Notes: generated by a model from the letters alone, not told the origin. DNA of 64,000 nucleotides from Tubulanus polymorphus (GCF_964204645.1 NC_134030.1:1837855-1901854), one strand, 5' to 3'; numbered from the stretch's first letter, positions 33,501-43,248 are shown. Translations and numbers: made by a program.

Positions 33501-34371
33501 AAATCATACTATAATTGGCATTTGAAATGTTTGTCACGGAATTTTAAGACCAAACTCCAGGATGTCTCAATAATAGATATTTAGTTAGGCCTACCTGTGG
33601 ATAGGACAACTTGAAACGAATTTTACCAATTTCAGAAAGGAAGCAAAATCTAGTTAGGAAAACCCAGTTCTGTAAAAATAACAAAAAATACAATTAGCGT
33701 GAGATAGAGATGAATTGTTTTATTCAGGATCAAGCGCCTATACTGACTGATGGAGGAGGGCTGGCAGGTGGAGGGGGCAACAACAGAGACACGGATCCAT
33801 GGATCATTGTAGCAACTGTACAGTGAGTAGCCGGCCTAATAGAACTCACTTAATTCTGATGACTAGGGATTGCACCCAGATCTCTCCAAATTGAGTAAAA
33901 TCCAAATTATGAACAATAGTGTACAACATGGTCCCAGGTTGAATGGACCATATTTCATCCGCATTTAGGCCCTACTTTGTTGGTACTATCTATATGACGT
34001 GAAAATCTGGATTGAAAAATCAGAATTAAGCGAGTTCTCTGTGTGTTTAAGTCCTACCCCTGAAATCATTCATACACAACTCTTGCCCACACTAAAAAGG
34101 CCCCATCCATCTCTGCAGAGTAGGACCAAGGGCAGGCGCTTTCCATGTGTACTGTAGTCTGTAGTAGTGTCTGGATTTGCAGGAAAGCGAAAGGACTTTT
34201 CTTCTTTTCTTCGTTATCTCGCCATTTCGATCGATTCATAGATGAAATTACGGTTAATGAAACATTGAAATTTACCTCAGCTGATTTTAAATGCCCGCTC
34301 ACGTATTTAGAGTTAGTTATTCCGATAAAACAGCCGCAAAATAGCAGCGAAATCACAGTTAAAACCCGCAT
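21692..34371 (-). CDS. TMEM145: GPR180/TMEM145-family seven-pass membrane protein, with three alternative fourth exons
   Basis: Minus-strand exons in transcript order: 34276-34371, 33595-33669, 33323-33400, then 32586-32792 (4a), 31386-31637 (4b) or 30239-30484 (4c), then 28369-28453, 27912-27983, 25113-25262, 23337-23509, 22748-22920, 22512-22632, 22367-22426, 21692-21835. All junctions keep phase; the 4a form has 477 residues. Order: signal peptide (MRVLTVISLLFCGCFIGITN), an extracellular domain (KYVSGHL, NWVFLTRFCFLS, QNILMYFDSPGQWEAVYK, RDRWWF), a FFEHFSADEF motif, then seven hydrophobic segments with ADRQLFHTTYKMY, LLAKGYTVTRGRLSQSGT, FFDPGLVLYTYES and TRPSAANNNFPFHVRTAQ. These match vertebrate TMEM145 closely. 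The family (Pfam GpcrRhopsn4) is membrane-bound; ligand and signalling are not established here. The stop is TAA at 21,692; CGG|GTAAGA just before it could be a donor for a longer C terminus. Full length, no frameshift seen. Confidence 0.92.
22030..22300. mobile_element. hAT-like MITE, copy 3 (inverted)
   Basis: Starts CAGGATGGCCACTTTTATT and carries, in reverse orientation, the interior shared with 5,252 and 8,594 (GATCTGCTAAGAATCAGATC, ATCCCTGACTATTCCCTGAC). It lies in the last intron of the TMEM145-like gene. Confidence 0.6.
23972..24408. repeat. 12/24-bp minisatellite GGTATACACAA / TATCATACACAA
   Basis: Blocks of AAGGGTATACACAATATCAT with a longer-range duplication (GTCGTAGTATACACGACAGT occurs twice, at about 23,982 and 24,187). 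Lies in the intron between exons 7 and 8 of the TMEM145-like gene. Confidence 0.92.
24655..25030. repeat. Tandem array derived from a SINE tail
   Basis: Units with CTCAACCTGCTGAACGCCAC, TCAGGGCAGTATTACTACAG and GGTTCCCCTCAACCAACGAG. They resemble the tail of the SINE at 7,790-8,095 (CTCAACCCGCTAAGCACCAC, ACAGGGCATAAGCAGG). In the same intron, just left of exon 7. Confidence 0.8.
25445..25665. mobile_element. Foldback element joined to a tRNA-like sequence
   Basis: The left part (CCTGGGGCTGGTTCCTCAGT ... GACTGGTCTTAAGTCTAAGC ... GAACTGAGCCCAG) is a GGGGCCAGTT-type foldback. Directly after it, on the minus strand, 25,590-25,660 reads like a tRNA gene: A box TAGCTCAGTTGGTTGAG, then B box AGTTCGAAACC. 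A complete cloverleaf was not verified, so this is called tRNA-like rather than a tRNA. Confidence 0.5.
25845..25985. repeat. Dispersed foldback repeat (CTCAGTTTCATGAAAAAG family)
   Basis: Related to sequences at 21,135-21,345, 33,445-33,545, 40,591-40,697 and 44,064-44,172 that all carry a (G)CCCAGTTTCAYRAAAAGG end with a Thr/Lys-like AT-rich interior such as AATAAAACCAAAAAGTTGAG. No coding capacity. Confidence 0.5.
26354..26629. mobile_element. Palindromic repeat with CCCTTTC / GAAAGGG ends
   Basis: Left CCCTTTCCGTGCTGAC after TTTAA; right GTAGACGCACTGAAAGGG. Internal TGCGTCTACACCGCGGTGTA and CACCGCACTGCGGTGTAGAC hairpins. A fragment occurs at about 17,795-17,835. CCCTTT ends are seen in piggyBac-like elements, but no TTAA duplication is present on the right, so the class is uncertain. 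Confidence 0.4.
27547..27594. repeat. (AT)n microsatellite
   Basis: Uninterrupted AT dinucleotides in the intron between exons 6 and 7 of the TMEM145-like gene. No exon is seen from 25,670 to 27,900 apart from the repeats listed. Confidence 0.95.
28722..28768. repeat. 16-bp minisatellite AGACAGTCAGACAAAT
   Basis: Three near-identical copies, intronic. Confidence 0.85.
29309..30208. mobile_element. Foldback element with an interior array of about 47-bp units
   Basis: Ends GGGGCCAGTTGTATAGTC (29,309) and GACTGTACAACTGGTCCC (30,208) are inverted repeats. Between them are about 17 diverged units with TTTTGGTTCTATAACCAATC and TAACAACTTAAGACCAGTCT. The same motifs occur at low copy in the short elements at 6,890 and 25,445, so this is a member whose interior expanded. 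It lies in the TMEM145-like intron just downstream of exon 4c. Confidence 0.8.
30239..30484 (-). CDS. TMEM145: TMEM145-like alternative exon 4c (82 codons)
   Basis: Acceptor TTGTATAG before ACG TGT GAA at 30,484; donor ATT AAG|GTATCAC at 30,239. Phase 0 at both ends, no stop. Encodes TCEQKRAALGEFDDDASDQI ... PRWWYVVIENCQSIK, homologous to exons 4a and 4b. It shares GE(Y/F)DxDxxDQIY with 4b. A Cys pattern is retained: one at position 2, one in the middle and one in ENC. Confidence 0.85.
30789..31150. repeat. 23-bp minisatellite CTCTCAGCCTGGACACTGTACCC
   Basis: About 15 copies, the first ten near-perfect, later ones with GACCCTG. It lies between alternative exons 4b and 4c. The same unit forms the array at 56,515-57,190 in a Capicua intron. 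Confidence 0.95.
31386..31637 (-). CDS. TMEM145: TMEM145-like alternative exon 4b (84 codons)
   Basis: Acceptor CGTCTGCTCAG before TCC TGT TGG at 31,637; donor TCG TTG AAG|GTACAA at 31,386. Phase 0 at both ends. Encodes SCWQKYTTLGEYDLDVTDQI ... RARWWYVVLENCRSLK. The upstream in-frame stretch reaching 31,733 is intron read-through. Most similar to 4c. Confidence 0.87.
31740..32140. repeat. Inverted, diverged copies of the 69-bp unit
   Basis: GAATACAGTATTCCTGAAGA and AGTCGAAACGTTGAATAAAC appear twice with CTAGCTCAAGGA borders, plus outer parts such as AGACTCTTTTTATTCTTAGC. Same family as 1,783-2,690 in opposite orientation. Between alternative exons 4a and 4b. Confidence 0.8.
32586..32792 (-). 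CDS. TMEM145: TMEM145-like exon 4a (69 codons), ancestral-type version
   Basis: Acceptor CGACGACACAG before AAC TGC TAC at 32,792; donor ACG AAG|GTACC at 32,586. Phase 0 at both ends. Encodes NCYQKLSVLNPDGDNYQIIQ ... RDRWWFICISNCASTK. It is the version closest to the vertebrate TMEM145 segment (xCLAKESVI ... RERWWYIALSKC), so 4b and 4c are probably the derived duplicates. Confidence 0.88.
32850..32871. repeat. G-rich run
   Basis: Ten consecutive G followed by AGGGGGAGG in the intron just upstream (in transcript sense) of exon 4a. On the transcribed RNA it is C-rich. Confidence 0.7.
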
Positions 34372-34666
34372 TCTGACGTTGAATCGAGGTGTACTATTCC
34401 GCCATATTGTATTCCACATACAAGAGTGCATAAAACTTGCCCGGGCAGGCAAGCTATCGCGCTTTACAAAGACACAGATTTCTTGTGTAGCTATACACTC
34501 TTTACTACCAGCGCCTCGTTACCTAGCACCAGATCCAAATAACCCTTAACTCAAAATTTTCACTAGCATTTTATTTTAACGCTTTTCAAGCGTTATTTTT
34601 ATGAGTGATTCAATTATTCTGTGAATATTTTCTATAAATTATAGAATCTGATTCAGTTTTTTTAGA

Positions 34667-34948
34667 TCAAATTAATTCATATTTTATTACGCGGTATCTG
34701 ATTGCGAAAATAAGTTGCCTACGAATTATCGCGAGTGGCTCCGTAGCAGCCTGCTGTGATATGAAGACTACGGGTGTTAGTAATAAATTATTAAAACGAA
34801 ATTCGTCGTAAATAGGAATAAGATTTTCGTATCTTCGAAAAAGGAAATCCAACTGAGTCAGTCTATCTATGGTCGGTTGATACGCGACCGGACATGTGAA
34901 AAATAATAGCATTAAACATGAAATCCAATTGATAAAAGACAATTCCAT
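34667..34948 (-). CDS. Possible single-exon secreted peptide, 93 residues
   Basis: Starts with a convincing signal peptide (MELSFINWISCLMLLFFTCP, cleavage near VAYQ). The rest contains RR at two places (LFRRYENL, AIIRRQLIF), possible processing sites, and no Cys. A TATA-like TTATATATTT lies about 100 bp upstream on the minus strand (around 35,045), and AATAAA (34,570-34,575, minus) lies about 90 nt after the stop. It is 295 bp upstream of the TMEM145-like start on the same strand. No family recognised; could be a chance ORF. Confidence 0.4.
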   Translation of the reverse strand: MELSFINWISCLMLLFFTCPVAYQPTIDRLTQLDFLFRRYENLIPIYDEFRFNNLLLTPVVFISQQAATEPLAIIRRQLIFAIRYRVIKYELI

Positions 34949-35084
34949 ATTTTAAGATCAAGAACAGACCCATAGTTTTAGCAGGATAGAGTCGAGATTC
35001 CGTTTAAGGAGTAATAGACTCATCTCTTGATATTAGATAAATTGAAATATATAACATTAACAGATGACTATTAGTGTCAGCGAG

Positions 35085-35165
35085 TGACCGGTGATCGGTC
35101 GGTAGGGCGTTGCGTGGACAAACAGTAGACCCGGGTTCGAGGCGCGGCAAATCCGGTAGTTACGT
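35085..35165 (+). mobile_element. tRNA-like SINE head
   Basis: A-box-like GATCGGTCGGTAGGGCG followed about 30 nt later by a B-box-like GGGTTCGAGGC within ACAGTAGACCCGGGTTCGAG. The layout is that of a tRNA-derived SINE promoter; folding was not verified. Confidence 0.5.
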
Positions 35166-35567
35166 CTCACCTTTCAACCTAAAGTGATTTTGCTTTTTTG
35201 TTTTTTCTATCAAGATATCAACATGTAAAATCATTAGTCACGCTTTATAATCTGTAACCTAATAACATTATGTATTCTAATAAAGCTCTTTGACGCGGGT
35301 CTGAAATGAGCGAAATCCATTTTGTGCAATATATAATTCAACTAATTGAAAATGAACTAATTTAAACTCTAGAAAACATTCATACATTTTGCAATATATA
35401 AATGCGAAGTAATCCGACATAGAAGAAAAAGAAATTCCGCCCGGTCATAAGACGTGAATTCAGTTTTGTATATTTCCTTCAGTCTGTGACGATTGACCAG
35501 TTGAACTGTGCGCGCACGGACTTGCTTTAAGTCGTCGTTAAGTGCGTGCGCACGCATTTTGTTTCCC

Positions 35568-35576
35568 TATATAAAT
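35568..35576 (+). promoter_or_regulatory. TATA box of the 35.6-kb peptide gene
   Basis: TATATAAAT about 72 bp before the end of the first exon; start of transcription expected near 35,600. Confidence 0.55.
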
Positions 35577-35646
35577 CAGTTACCATCGAATAAAAGATCG
35601 TTATTTACTGGACGTACAGGACAAGAGTAAAACATCCATCGCAAAC

Positions 35647-37091
35647 ATGTAAGTGAAAATTAGTTTTAATGAGAAAAAAAGATTCGTGTATTATTTCAGT
35701 TTCCATAAACTGTAGGATGTATTCAATTCAAATGAAGAAAGAACGCAATAACGCAATAAAACTCAAAAAGTTTTAGTGACATTTCGACTCAATTTTATTC
35801 TGAATTTCTTTATGAAAATGCTCATATTATATAGAATCGCGTAGAAACCTCTCTTTTGTTGATCAGTTCATAATCATTGTGGGTGTTGGTTGCAGGCTTT
35901 ATGATCGCCCAGGACTGGGTCCAGGGGCAAAAATCAGGCTCTTTCTTCTCGAAAAATTCGACGAAAATTTGTCATTGTTTCTAATGGACGTTTTCTACAT
36001 TTATTTTTTGGCAAAAGTTTTTTCGACAAGGGCCCTAAATAGGTTGAGTAGCCATAAATCATACGAAAGTCTAATCAAACCTGCTCCATAGATTTTATTT
36101 CATTGAAAATATGTTTCTATCGAGTTTCATGTGTATCATATATTTCTTATAAACAATTCATTTATGTTTCTGATATTTCATTTTTCAGGAAACTTTTAGC
36201 CGTTGCATTGATCGCGACATACGCGCTATCCGTGGTGATGGCAGAATATCATGGCGATAGTCTAGGTAGTCTACGAGATCTTCTTCGAGTATCTGTTTTG
36301 TGAAACTGATCCTTGAATCTTGTCCCGTGGTTGTTCTATTTTCAGATAGATTAGAGGACGGCTTAGAGCCGAGTTTGAGATCGTTACAGATGGCTTTAGA
36401 CGCCGCTTGGGAATTACAAAAACGAGCCTCGGACCCGCTCGAGAAACGCGGCAGTGAGGAAGAAAACGAATTGCTACAAAATCTGGTCGACGACGCCGCT
36501 GAGAAAGTGATGAAACGCAAAGCAGCCGAAGTTGAAGCGGCCAGAGAAGATGAAGAACCTGGTATGTCCTGAAAAGTCTAACACATCAATATCCACATTT
36601 CCACACACGCATCCAGTTCTACAGTTCTCTAAATGAACTAATTCCAACTATAGACTCAAAAACTAGATCCCAAAAGTGAAAAATGACATCAATAAGGAAT
36701 TCTATATCCGAATTTTTGGTCTATTAAGACTGCGTTAAAGCACATGTATATAATATTCAATTCTATTTTTCAGCTGATGACGCAGTTGCTAAGGAACTGT
36801 TGAGTTTACTGATGGATGAAGGTACGTGATTTTTTTTTGAGGGCGCACAATGTATTACAAGCCTCGCCAAAATCAAAGGGACCCCCGTGATTAAACTTCT
36901 CCCTCGATTTCTGAGGACCGTAATTTAAGCCTGCCTTAAACTATCGGGCCTGACCCACCACGTTGTCCGTACATAAAGTTAATTTTTTTTCTGTAACTCA
37001 GGGTAATTGGATATTTGTTTTTTTTCCTATTACAGATGAAAGCGTATTACGTGATCGCAGAAGAAGACCCGGATGTATTCACTGCAATTAG
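35647..37091 (+). CDS. Neuropeptide-type precursor ending in a CxxC peptide, 132 residues
   Basis: Five exons: AT at 35,647-35,648, then 36,189-36,265, 36,346-36,561, 36,774-36,821 and 37,036-37,091; all junctions are in phase. The start codon is split: exon 1 ends CAAACAT, followed by GTAAGT, and exon 2 begins with G. The signal peptide is MKLLAVALIATYALSVVMA. The acidic, helical-looking middle has dibasic sites (QKRASD, LEKRGSEE, VMKRKAAE). The C terminus is RDRRRRPGCIHCN, so cleavage after the Arg run would free PGCIHCN with a possible two-Cys loop. AATAAA is at about 37,364. The layout fits a secreted prepropeptide; I do not recognise the family. No other ATG lies in the short leader. Confidence 0.75.
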
Positions 37092-37363
37092 CGGTGAAAC
37101 TATCGTCGCCCGTTGTTTGAACTCAAATTTGAAATTACCGACACTTTTTTCCATGTTCCATTTATTAACGCTTTATCTTTCATGGCTCCTAATTTATTCA
37201 ATGCTGTATCCGTTTAATTCGTATAGATAATTGTATGCAAACTAATAACTTCCTGTATGATACTTAACCCTAATTTTTAATTAATTTGATTTTTATTATG
37301 AATATATGTTCATTTTTTTGTGAAATTTCTTACTAATCAATCTGTATAAAAAGATCTGTATAA

Positions 37364-37369
37364 AATAAA
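37364..37369 (+). terminator. Polyadenylation signal of the 35.6-kb peptide gene
   Basis: AATAAA about 270 nt after the stop codon, the first canonical signal downstream. Confidence 0.5.
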
Positions 37370-37806
37370 AGGTTTAATCGATTGGTAGAGAATGTTTGTT
37401 TTTGTTTTGTCTTTTCGACATGGGAGTCAGGCTCTTCAATGCACTGACCCCGACCGACGAGTCGTGATTTACCAATCATAACCTCGTACCTTAACCTCAC
37501 CGAGAATACGAATATCTCCTATTCTACAACCGTTGCCATCGTATATGGATGGGGAAAACAGGAGGAGTGCAGCCAAACCCGCTTAATCGGATCGGCTTAA
37601 TCCAGATTTTGGTCTAATCTGGACAATATTTGCAGTCCATTTGTTCATTTCAATCCGAATTTCCCGTAAACCGGATGAATTTTGTTAGTCCCAAATGATC
37701 CGAATTAAATGGATTCTACTTTAATCACAATTAAATACCAAAAAAAAAACCAGAAAGTGACTGACGATGAATTTAAAATGATTAACGCAATATTATCATA
37801 CTACTA

Positions 37807-37966
37807 GGTGCTGCCGCTATGCTCAGTGTTAGCGGAATTTTCGTGAACTAACATGAGCCTGCTCTGGCAATCGAGTAGAATGAGAGGCACGTTGATTGCC
37901 AGAGACGGCACGTATTAGTGTATGAAAAATCCGCTAACGATGAGCATAGCGGCAGCACCTTACGGT
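37807..37966. mobile_element. Palindromic MITE with GGTGCTGCCGCTATG ends, copy 3
   Basis: GGTGCTGCCGCTATGCTCA at the left and TGAGCATAGCGGCAGCACC at the right, with TTGCCAGAG/CTCTGGCAA inner arms. Here the outer 19 bp of the arms are perfect complements, better preserved than copies at 11,831 and 15,811. Confidence 0.8.
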
Positions 37967-38109
37967 ATGTTGGGGCAACACTTTTATCATAAATATTAGT
38001 GTATGACTATCCCGTTGAGGGCGCTGTATTACAAAATTCTAGATTCTTTTATCAGATATGATAATATTTCTAAGACATAAAATATAATAGATGGCTTGTG
38101 TATCAATAA

Positions 38110-39040
38110 AACTGAATTGTCAGATTAGGTCCCCTCGTCCTGGGTCACACCAACATACTAGGAAGTCCCCTCTCCTCTCATTGGGTCACACCTACACTCC
38201 TTTGTTCTCAAGGGTCACACCAACGCTAGGGCAGCCCTGCCCTCCTCGTCTAGGTCACACCTACACACTAGGAGTCCCCTCTCCTTGCCTGTGGGTCACA
38301 CCAACACGTAACTAGGAAGTCCCCTCCTCTCCTGGGTCACACCGACACTCCTTTGCTCTCCAGGGTCATACCAACGCTAGGGCAGCCCTGCCCTCCTCGT
38401 CTAGGTCACACCTACACACTAGGAGTCCCCTCTCTCCTTGCCTGTGGGTCACACCAACACGTAACTAGGAAGTCCCCTCCTCTCCTGGGTCACACCGACA
38501 CTCCTTTGCTCTCCAGGGTCATACCAACGCTAGGGCAGCCCTGCCCGCCTCGTCTTGGTCACACCTACACACTAGGAGTCCCCTCTCTCCTTGCCTGTGG
38601 GTCACACCAACACATTACTAGGAAGTCCCCTCCTCTCCTGGGTCACACCGACACTCATTTGCTCTCCAGGGTCATACCAACGCTAGGGCAGCCCTGCCCG
38701 CCTCGTCTAGGTCACACCTACACACTAGGAGTCCCCTCTCTCCTTGCCTGTGGGTCACACCAACACATTACTAGGAAGTCCCCTCCTCTCCTGGGTCACA
38801 CCGACGCTCATTTGCTCTCCAGGGTCATACCAACGCTAGGGCAGCCCTGCCCGCCTCGTCTAGGTCACACCTACACACTAGGAGTCCCTTCTCTCCTTGC
38901 CTGTGGGTCACACCAACACATTACTAGGAAGTCCCCTCCTCTCCTGGGTCACACCGACGCTCATTTGCTCTCCAGGGTCATACCAACGCTAGGGCAGCCC
39001 TGCCCTCCTCTCACCGGGATCAGGCCCACCTTCCCTTACT
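38110..39040. repeat. 153-bp satellite with a preserved open frame
   Basis: Five to six units, each containing GGGTCACACCAACAC, AGGAAGTCCCCTCCTCTCCT, GGGTCATACCAACGCTAGGG and CAGCCCTGCCC. Inside the unit the GGTCACACC motif recurs about every 30-40 bp. The plus-strand frame of 239 codons stays open because 153 is a multiple of 3. There is no signal peptide or start context to support a gene. Confidence 0.92.
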
Positions 39041-39217
39041 CCTATCACAACTGGGAAGGTTACGTTCTGTGAAGAAGGACTCCACTCTCCGAGAGGTTGA
39101 TCTTACATCCATACAAGTTACCTCAATAATAAAAACAGCACTGATTTTTGTCAATTCTAAGTTTTATTCATGTGAATAAAAATCATCACCTCTTCTTTAC
39201 AGATGTTTAATTTTCAT

Positions 39218-39221
39218 ATAC

Positions 39222-39302
<81 letters not shown>
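39218..39302. repeat. (TA)n microsatellite
   Basis: About 80 bp of TA dinucleotides. Confidence 0.95.
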
Positions 39303-39304
<2 letters not shown>

Positions 39305-40217
39305 ATTATATTTACAAAATATTTTATCTGTGGGGAGGAAATTTTGCTTGTTTTGTTTCAACCGAATAATGTCAATCATTGTAGCTCAGAAAATTTATGA
39401 GAATATTTTCTACTCATTTTCCAAACGAAACCGAACGAGACAAACTTCAGACTTCAGATTAGATTTCAGTAAAACATTTCAAAAATCTCGGTAGCGTCGG
39501 GACTGCTGTAAAAAATATTTCACCGAGTTGAGAATCAGGGAACTCTGTAGTATCGGGACTGCTGTCGTCAATATTTCGCCGCGTTGAGTTTCAGAAAAAA
39601 GATTTATCCAAATACCGGTAAATGTGAGTAAGATTTACCAAAGACTTTAGAGTTAACGGAGTATGGCAGAGTCTACGGTACATACAGTATCTACAATAAA
39701 CAAATGAACTAAAAGATAATCTGTGAATTGATGGCAGCTACTGACACAATCACTCAAAACAGCAAGCAAACCATTCCTTCCTACCAATAATATCATTCTT
39801 AAAAAAAAAAAAATCCACCGTAAAATTTTTACGAGATCGTACAGTTAAAACAAATACATGAGCGCAACATGAAGATGAGAATTTGAAGATTTCGTTTGTT
39901 GTTTTTCATACAAATTTTAACGATTCGTTAAATTGTTTTATCGCTTACTCGCACAAGTCACCAAACTCTCTCTCTAAAAAAAAAAACCAGAAATAAGAAA
40001 TCTTTTCTTTTCAAAAACAACAAAGCACAAAACTTACATATTCTTCTCCCTGCGCACCCTCAGTTTATCACATTATTAATTACGTTGCTTGGCAACTCGT
40101 TTATTCATTCTAATTATAAATAGAATCATTTTTTTTCGTAAACATAAATCATTGAATCATCGAATATAGTGAAGATGGCACATTCATTGATGTTACAGGT
40201 TTTAGCACAAACTTCTT

Positions 40218-40505
40218 GAGTAAATCAAAATCAATCAAATTGATACATACTCAATCAAATTAATACATACTCAATCCAATTGATACATACTAAATCAAAT
40301 TAATACATACTCAATCTAATTAATGCATACTCAATTCAATTAATACATACCCAATTCAATTAATACATAGTAAATTGAATTAATACCAATCCGTACTCAA
40401 TCAAATTAATATATACTCAAATTGCTACATACTCAATTGAATTGATACCAGTACATTATCAAATTGATACATTCTCAATCAAATTGATACATTCTCAATC
40501 AAATA
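40218..40505. repeat. 20-bp minisatellite (AATTAATACATACTCAATCA)
   Basis: About 14 diverged copies alternating AATTGATACATACTCAATC and AATTAATACATACTCAAT. Confidence 0.88.
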
Positions 40506-40590
40506 CTAGCATAAATAACAACATAACCAATAAACAAAATAGATACAATATTAAGCTCACTCACTCAGGGAGACTCATTCACACTGTACA

Positions 40591-40697
40591 GTCCTATTTC
40601 ACGTAAAAAAAGTTTAACCTCTTTTAAGTTTGAAATCTTTATTTTTTCGGTCGACCTTCAATGAATAAAGGAGTTAAACATTTTCGTGAAACCAGAC
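40591..40697. repeat. Foldback repeat (TTTCACGTAAAAAAAGTTTAA / TTTTCGTGAAACC)
   Basis: Inverted arms around ACCTCTTTTAAGTTTGAAAT; a member of the CCAGTTTCAC family seen best at 44,064-44,172. Confidence 0.5.
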
Positions 40698-41545
40698 CGT
40701 GGACTAGTGCAGCAGCAGTGTATAACTTTAAAATGTGAAAATACACACTTCAAGTCAAAACAAAGCTTATTGTCATAATACAAAATAATAGATATCTCAA
40801 TGTTTTAATCAATTTATGCTTAAGAAGCACTTTAATTTCGAGTGTTTTTCCACGCGTCAGAAAACGCTACGATAGTAAAATCAAATTGTATCCGAGTTAT
40901 TGTTTCTTGAGAAGTGAGATAGAAAACTTCAAATATCTGATTCTTAACATTAAGCAAATATCAATCTGCAGCCTGGAGCCTGTAAACCCCTCCGTACGGA
41001 TACTGTACCCTCTCAACACTTTAGATAATTCATCATGATTTTCAAATCTTTTATCATCAACACTTAACGTGTGTTCAGAATTTCAGCGGGAAATTTTCAA
41101 ATGAAAAATGAACTACAAACACCAGACATTTTATCAGCACACTTTCAAAAACTGATCGTCCACACTTCACATGTGTTCAGTGCTTCACCTGAGACATTTC
41201 TAATCGAAAATGAACTACAAACACCAGATATTAGACGTATCATAAGCACACTTTCTAAAATTTGCACTTAAACGGTGACTATCTGAGGGGTGCAGGTTCC
41301 AGGCTGCACATTCCTACCTGTGAAATATAGTGGGGTATCTACAGTTTAACAAACAACCCTTTAACCTTAAATAATATAATATACGCCTAATGACATCAAT
41401 ATCACTACTGTTTGTCATCAGTAGAATCAACACAAATGCCCTTTAGAAATAGAAATCGAATCATACAGGCAGACAGCAGGCTCTGGCATGTGAATGTACA
41501 TGTATAATATTAATGGTATATATATATTTATATATAACACATCGA

Positions 41546-41546
<1 letters not shown>

Positions 41547-41582
<36 letters not shown>

Positions 41583-41590
41583 TAATAAAT
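41547..41590. repeat. (AAT)n microsatellite
   Basis: About 13 AAT/ATA repeats. Confidence 0.95.
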
Positions 41591-41869
41591 CTATTAATAA
41601 ATGTGATTAATTAAATATTCCTCTACGTTGCTTTACGTTATAAGGACATAAATGATGAATTCAGTATTGAATGAGTTGGTCTATAGAGGGCGCTATCTCC
41701 CGAGTCATCTGGTGCTCCGAGTTACCGAATAATCAAATTTCCCTATTCCAATTAATGGCTCTCATTGTCGGCTGTAGCAACCAATTGGAACAACAATCAG
41801 AAGTGTTCATACCGATGTACAGTAAACCCCACTCAGAGATGTTCTACTGAACTTGGTCTACAGAATTTA

Positions 41870-42088
41870 GACTAAGAGAAGATACCTTGTTTCTCCGCAG
41901 TGGCCGAGGTCATTTTGTAAACTACTGCGATAAAATTTGTAATCAGTTCATTTCTTTAACTACCAGGTCTATTATCAGCTTGATCATGATCTTTAAAATT
42001 TAGTAATGTACATGGTAGATAGGCGGCAGGCCGAGTCAACGTTTAGACTCGGCAGAAATGAGAGAAACAAGGAATCAATCTTTTAACC
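41870..42088. mobile_element. PIF/Harbinger-like MITE, copy 3
   Basis: GACTAAGAGAAGATACC ... GGAATCAATCTTTTAACC, preceded by TTA at 41,867-41,869 and followed by TAA. Interior as in copy 1 (CAGTGGCCGAGGTCATTT, GGTAGATAGGCGGCAGGCCG). Confidence 0.7.
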
Positions 42089-43248
42089 TAAGTTGAAAGC
42101 TTTTCGTGAAAGTGGACCCTGAAAGCCGTTTTAAACCTGTATTAAATTCTATCTTCGAATGAATGAATGAACGTTTGAACACATAATGGTAGAATGATAA
42201 TAACAAATATAGACAACACAATTATTCCAAAATATCGTCGTCAAATGAATAATTGTAGCCGATGATTTCATTGAGACGCGGCGCGGAGAGGAATCTTACA
42301 ACAACTATACAACGCTAAAGATGTATATACGAGATGTAAAAATTTTCTATACAACGCGTTTCTCTCTAATTACCTTCTAATTCATATAAATCATGTATAA
42401 ATATTCATATCAATATCAATATCAATATTATAATGAGTAAGTATTATTAATTGCTTTTGGTTTTTTTTTGGAATTATAATTATTTTTCTTAAGTTATTTT
42501 GAATACATGTTTTGTGTATTGGTGGCAATGGGATACGCGCAATCCTACTGCGGCAGTTGAGGATTCCTACTCTGGCAATCGAGGATCCACAAGGAGCGCT
42601 AGTAGTTAACAACACTACCACAACGGTCGAGGATCCACCAGGTTCTGTTAGCGTACGGTAGGACATTGATAAGAATGTTATCTCAATAATAGACAATGAG
42701 TTGAAGGGTGAAGACCGTACAGCCAGATGTACTGCGAGTAACGCCACCTGGTGGTATAACTCACATCCTACAAGCGTATCCCCTCGCGTTAAAGAGTATA
42801 AGAAGCCACAGTTATTTGTATGATATTATTTGAGGTCAACGAGTTGTATTCGGACAATAAAATTGAGCTAACAATAATAACCATACACACCGCATTCGTC
42901 TTCGGTCCGTCTGCCTGTTACTGCGATCTACACAGTCGCCATCTATCATCCACTTTATAAACTACAATCATTCACATCGGTACACACCGCACACGTCATT
43001 AAATGCCGCACACCAGTACACGTTGCACACCGGAACAAGCTACACAACGGTACACGTTCACACGGCGCACATGGTACACCCCAAACACTAGTTCACGCCA
43101 CACACGCCACACGCGTACGTGCATGCCGCACACTGGTACACGGGGCACACCACAAACGCTGCTCGCCACAATTTACCGCTTTAGGATAAAAATATTCCGT
43201 ATAAACATTTTGTAACGTTCCAGGTATTCCAGCTACCCATCTCGATAA

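Larger units (their letters stand above)
39145..43248 (-). other. CIC: Probable long 3' UTR of Capicua
   Basis: No exon on either strand. Minus-strand AATAAA signals are at 39,163-39,168 and about 40,641-40,646; none was found nearer the Capicua stop at 43,249, which implies a 3' UTR of 2.6-4.1 kb if one of these is used. The interval includes a (TA)n run, a 20-bp minisatellite, an (AAT)n run and a MITE, listed separately. Inference only. Confidence 0.35.

Noticed and set aside
42391-42747. 118-codon minus-strand ORF downstream of Capicua
   Set aside because: Low-complexity end, no family match and it lies in the probable Capicua 3' UTR.
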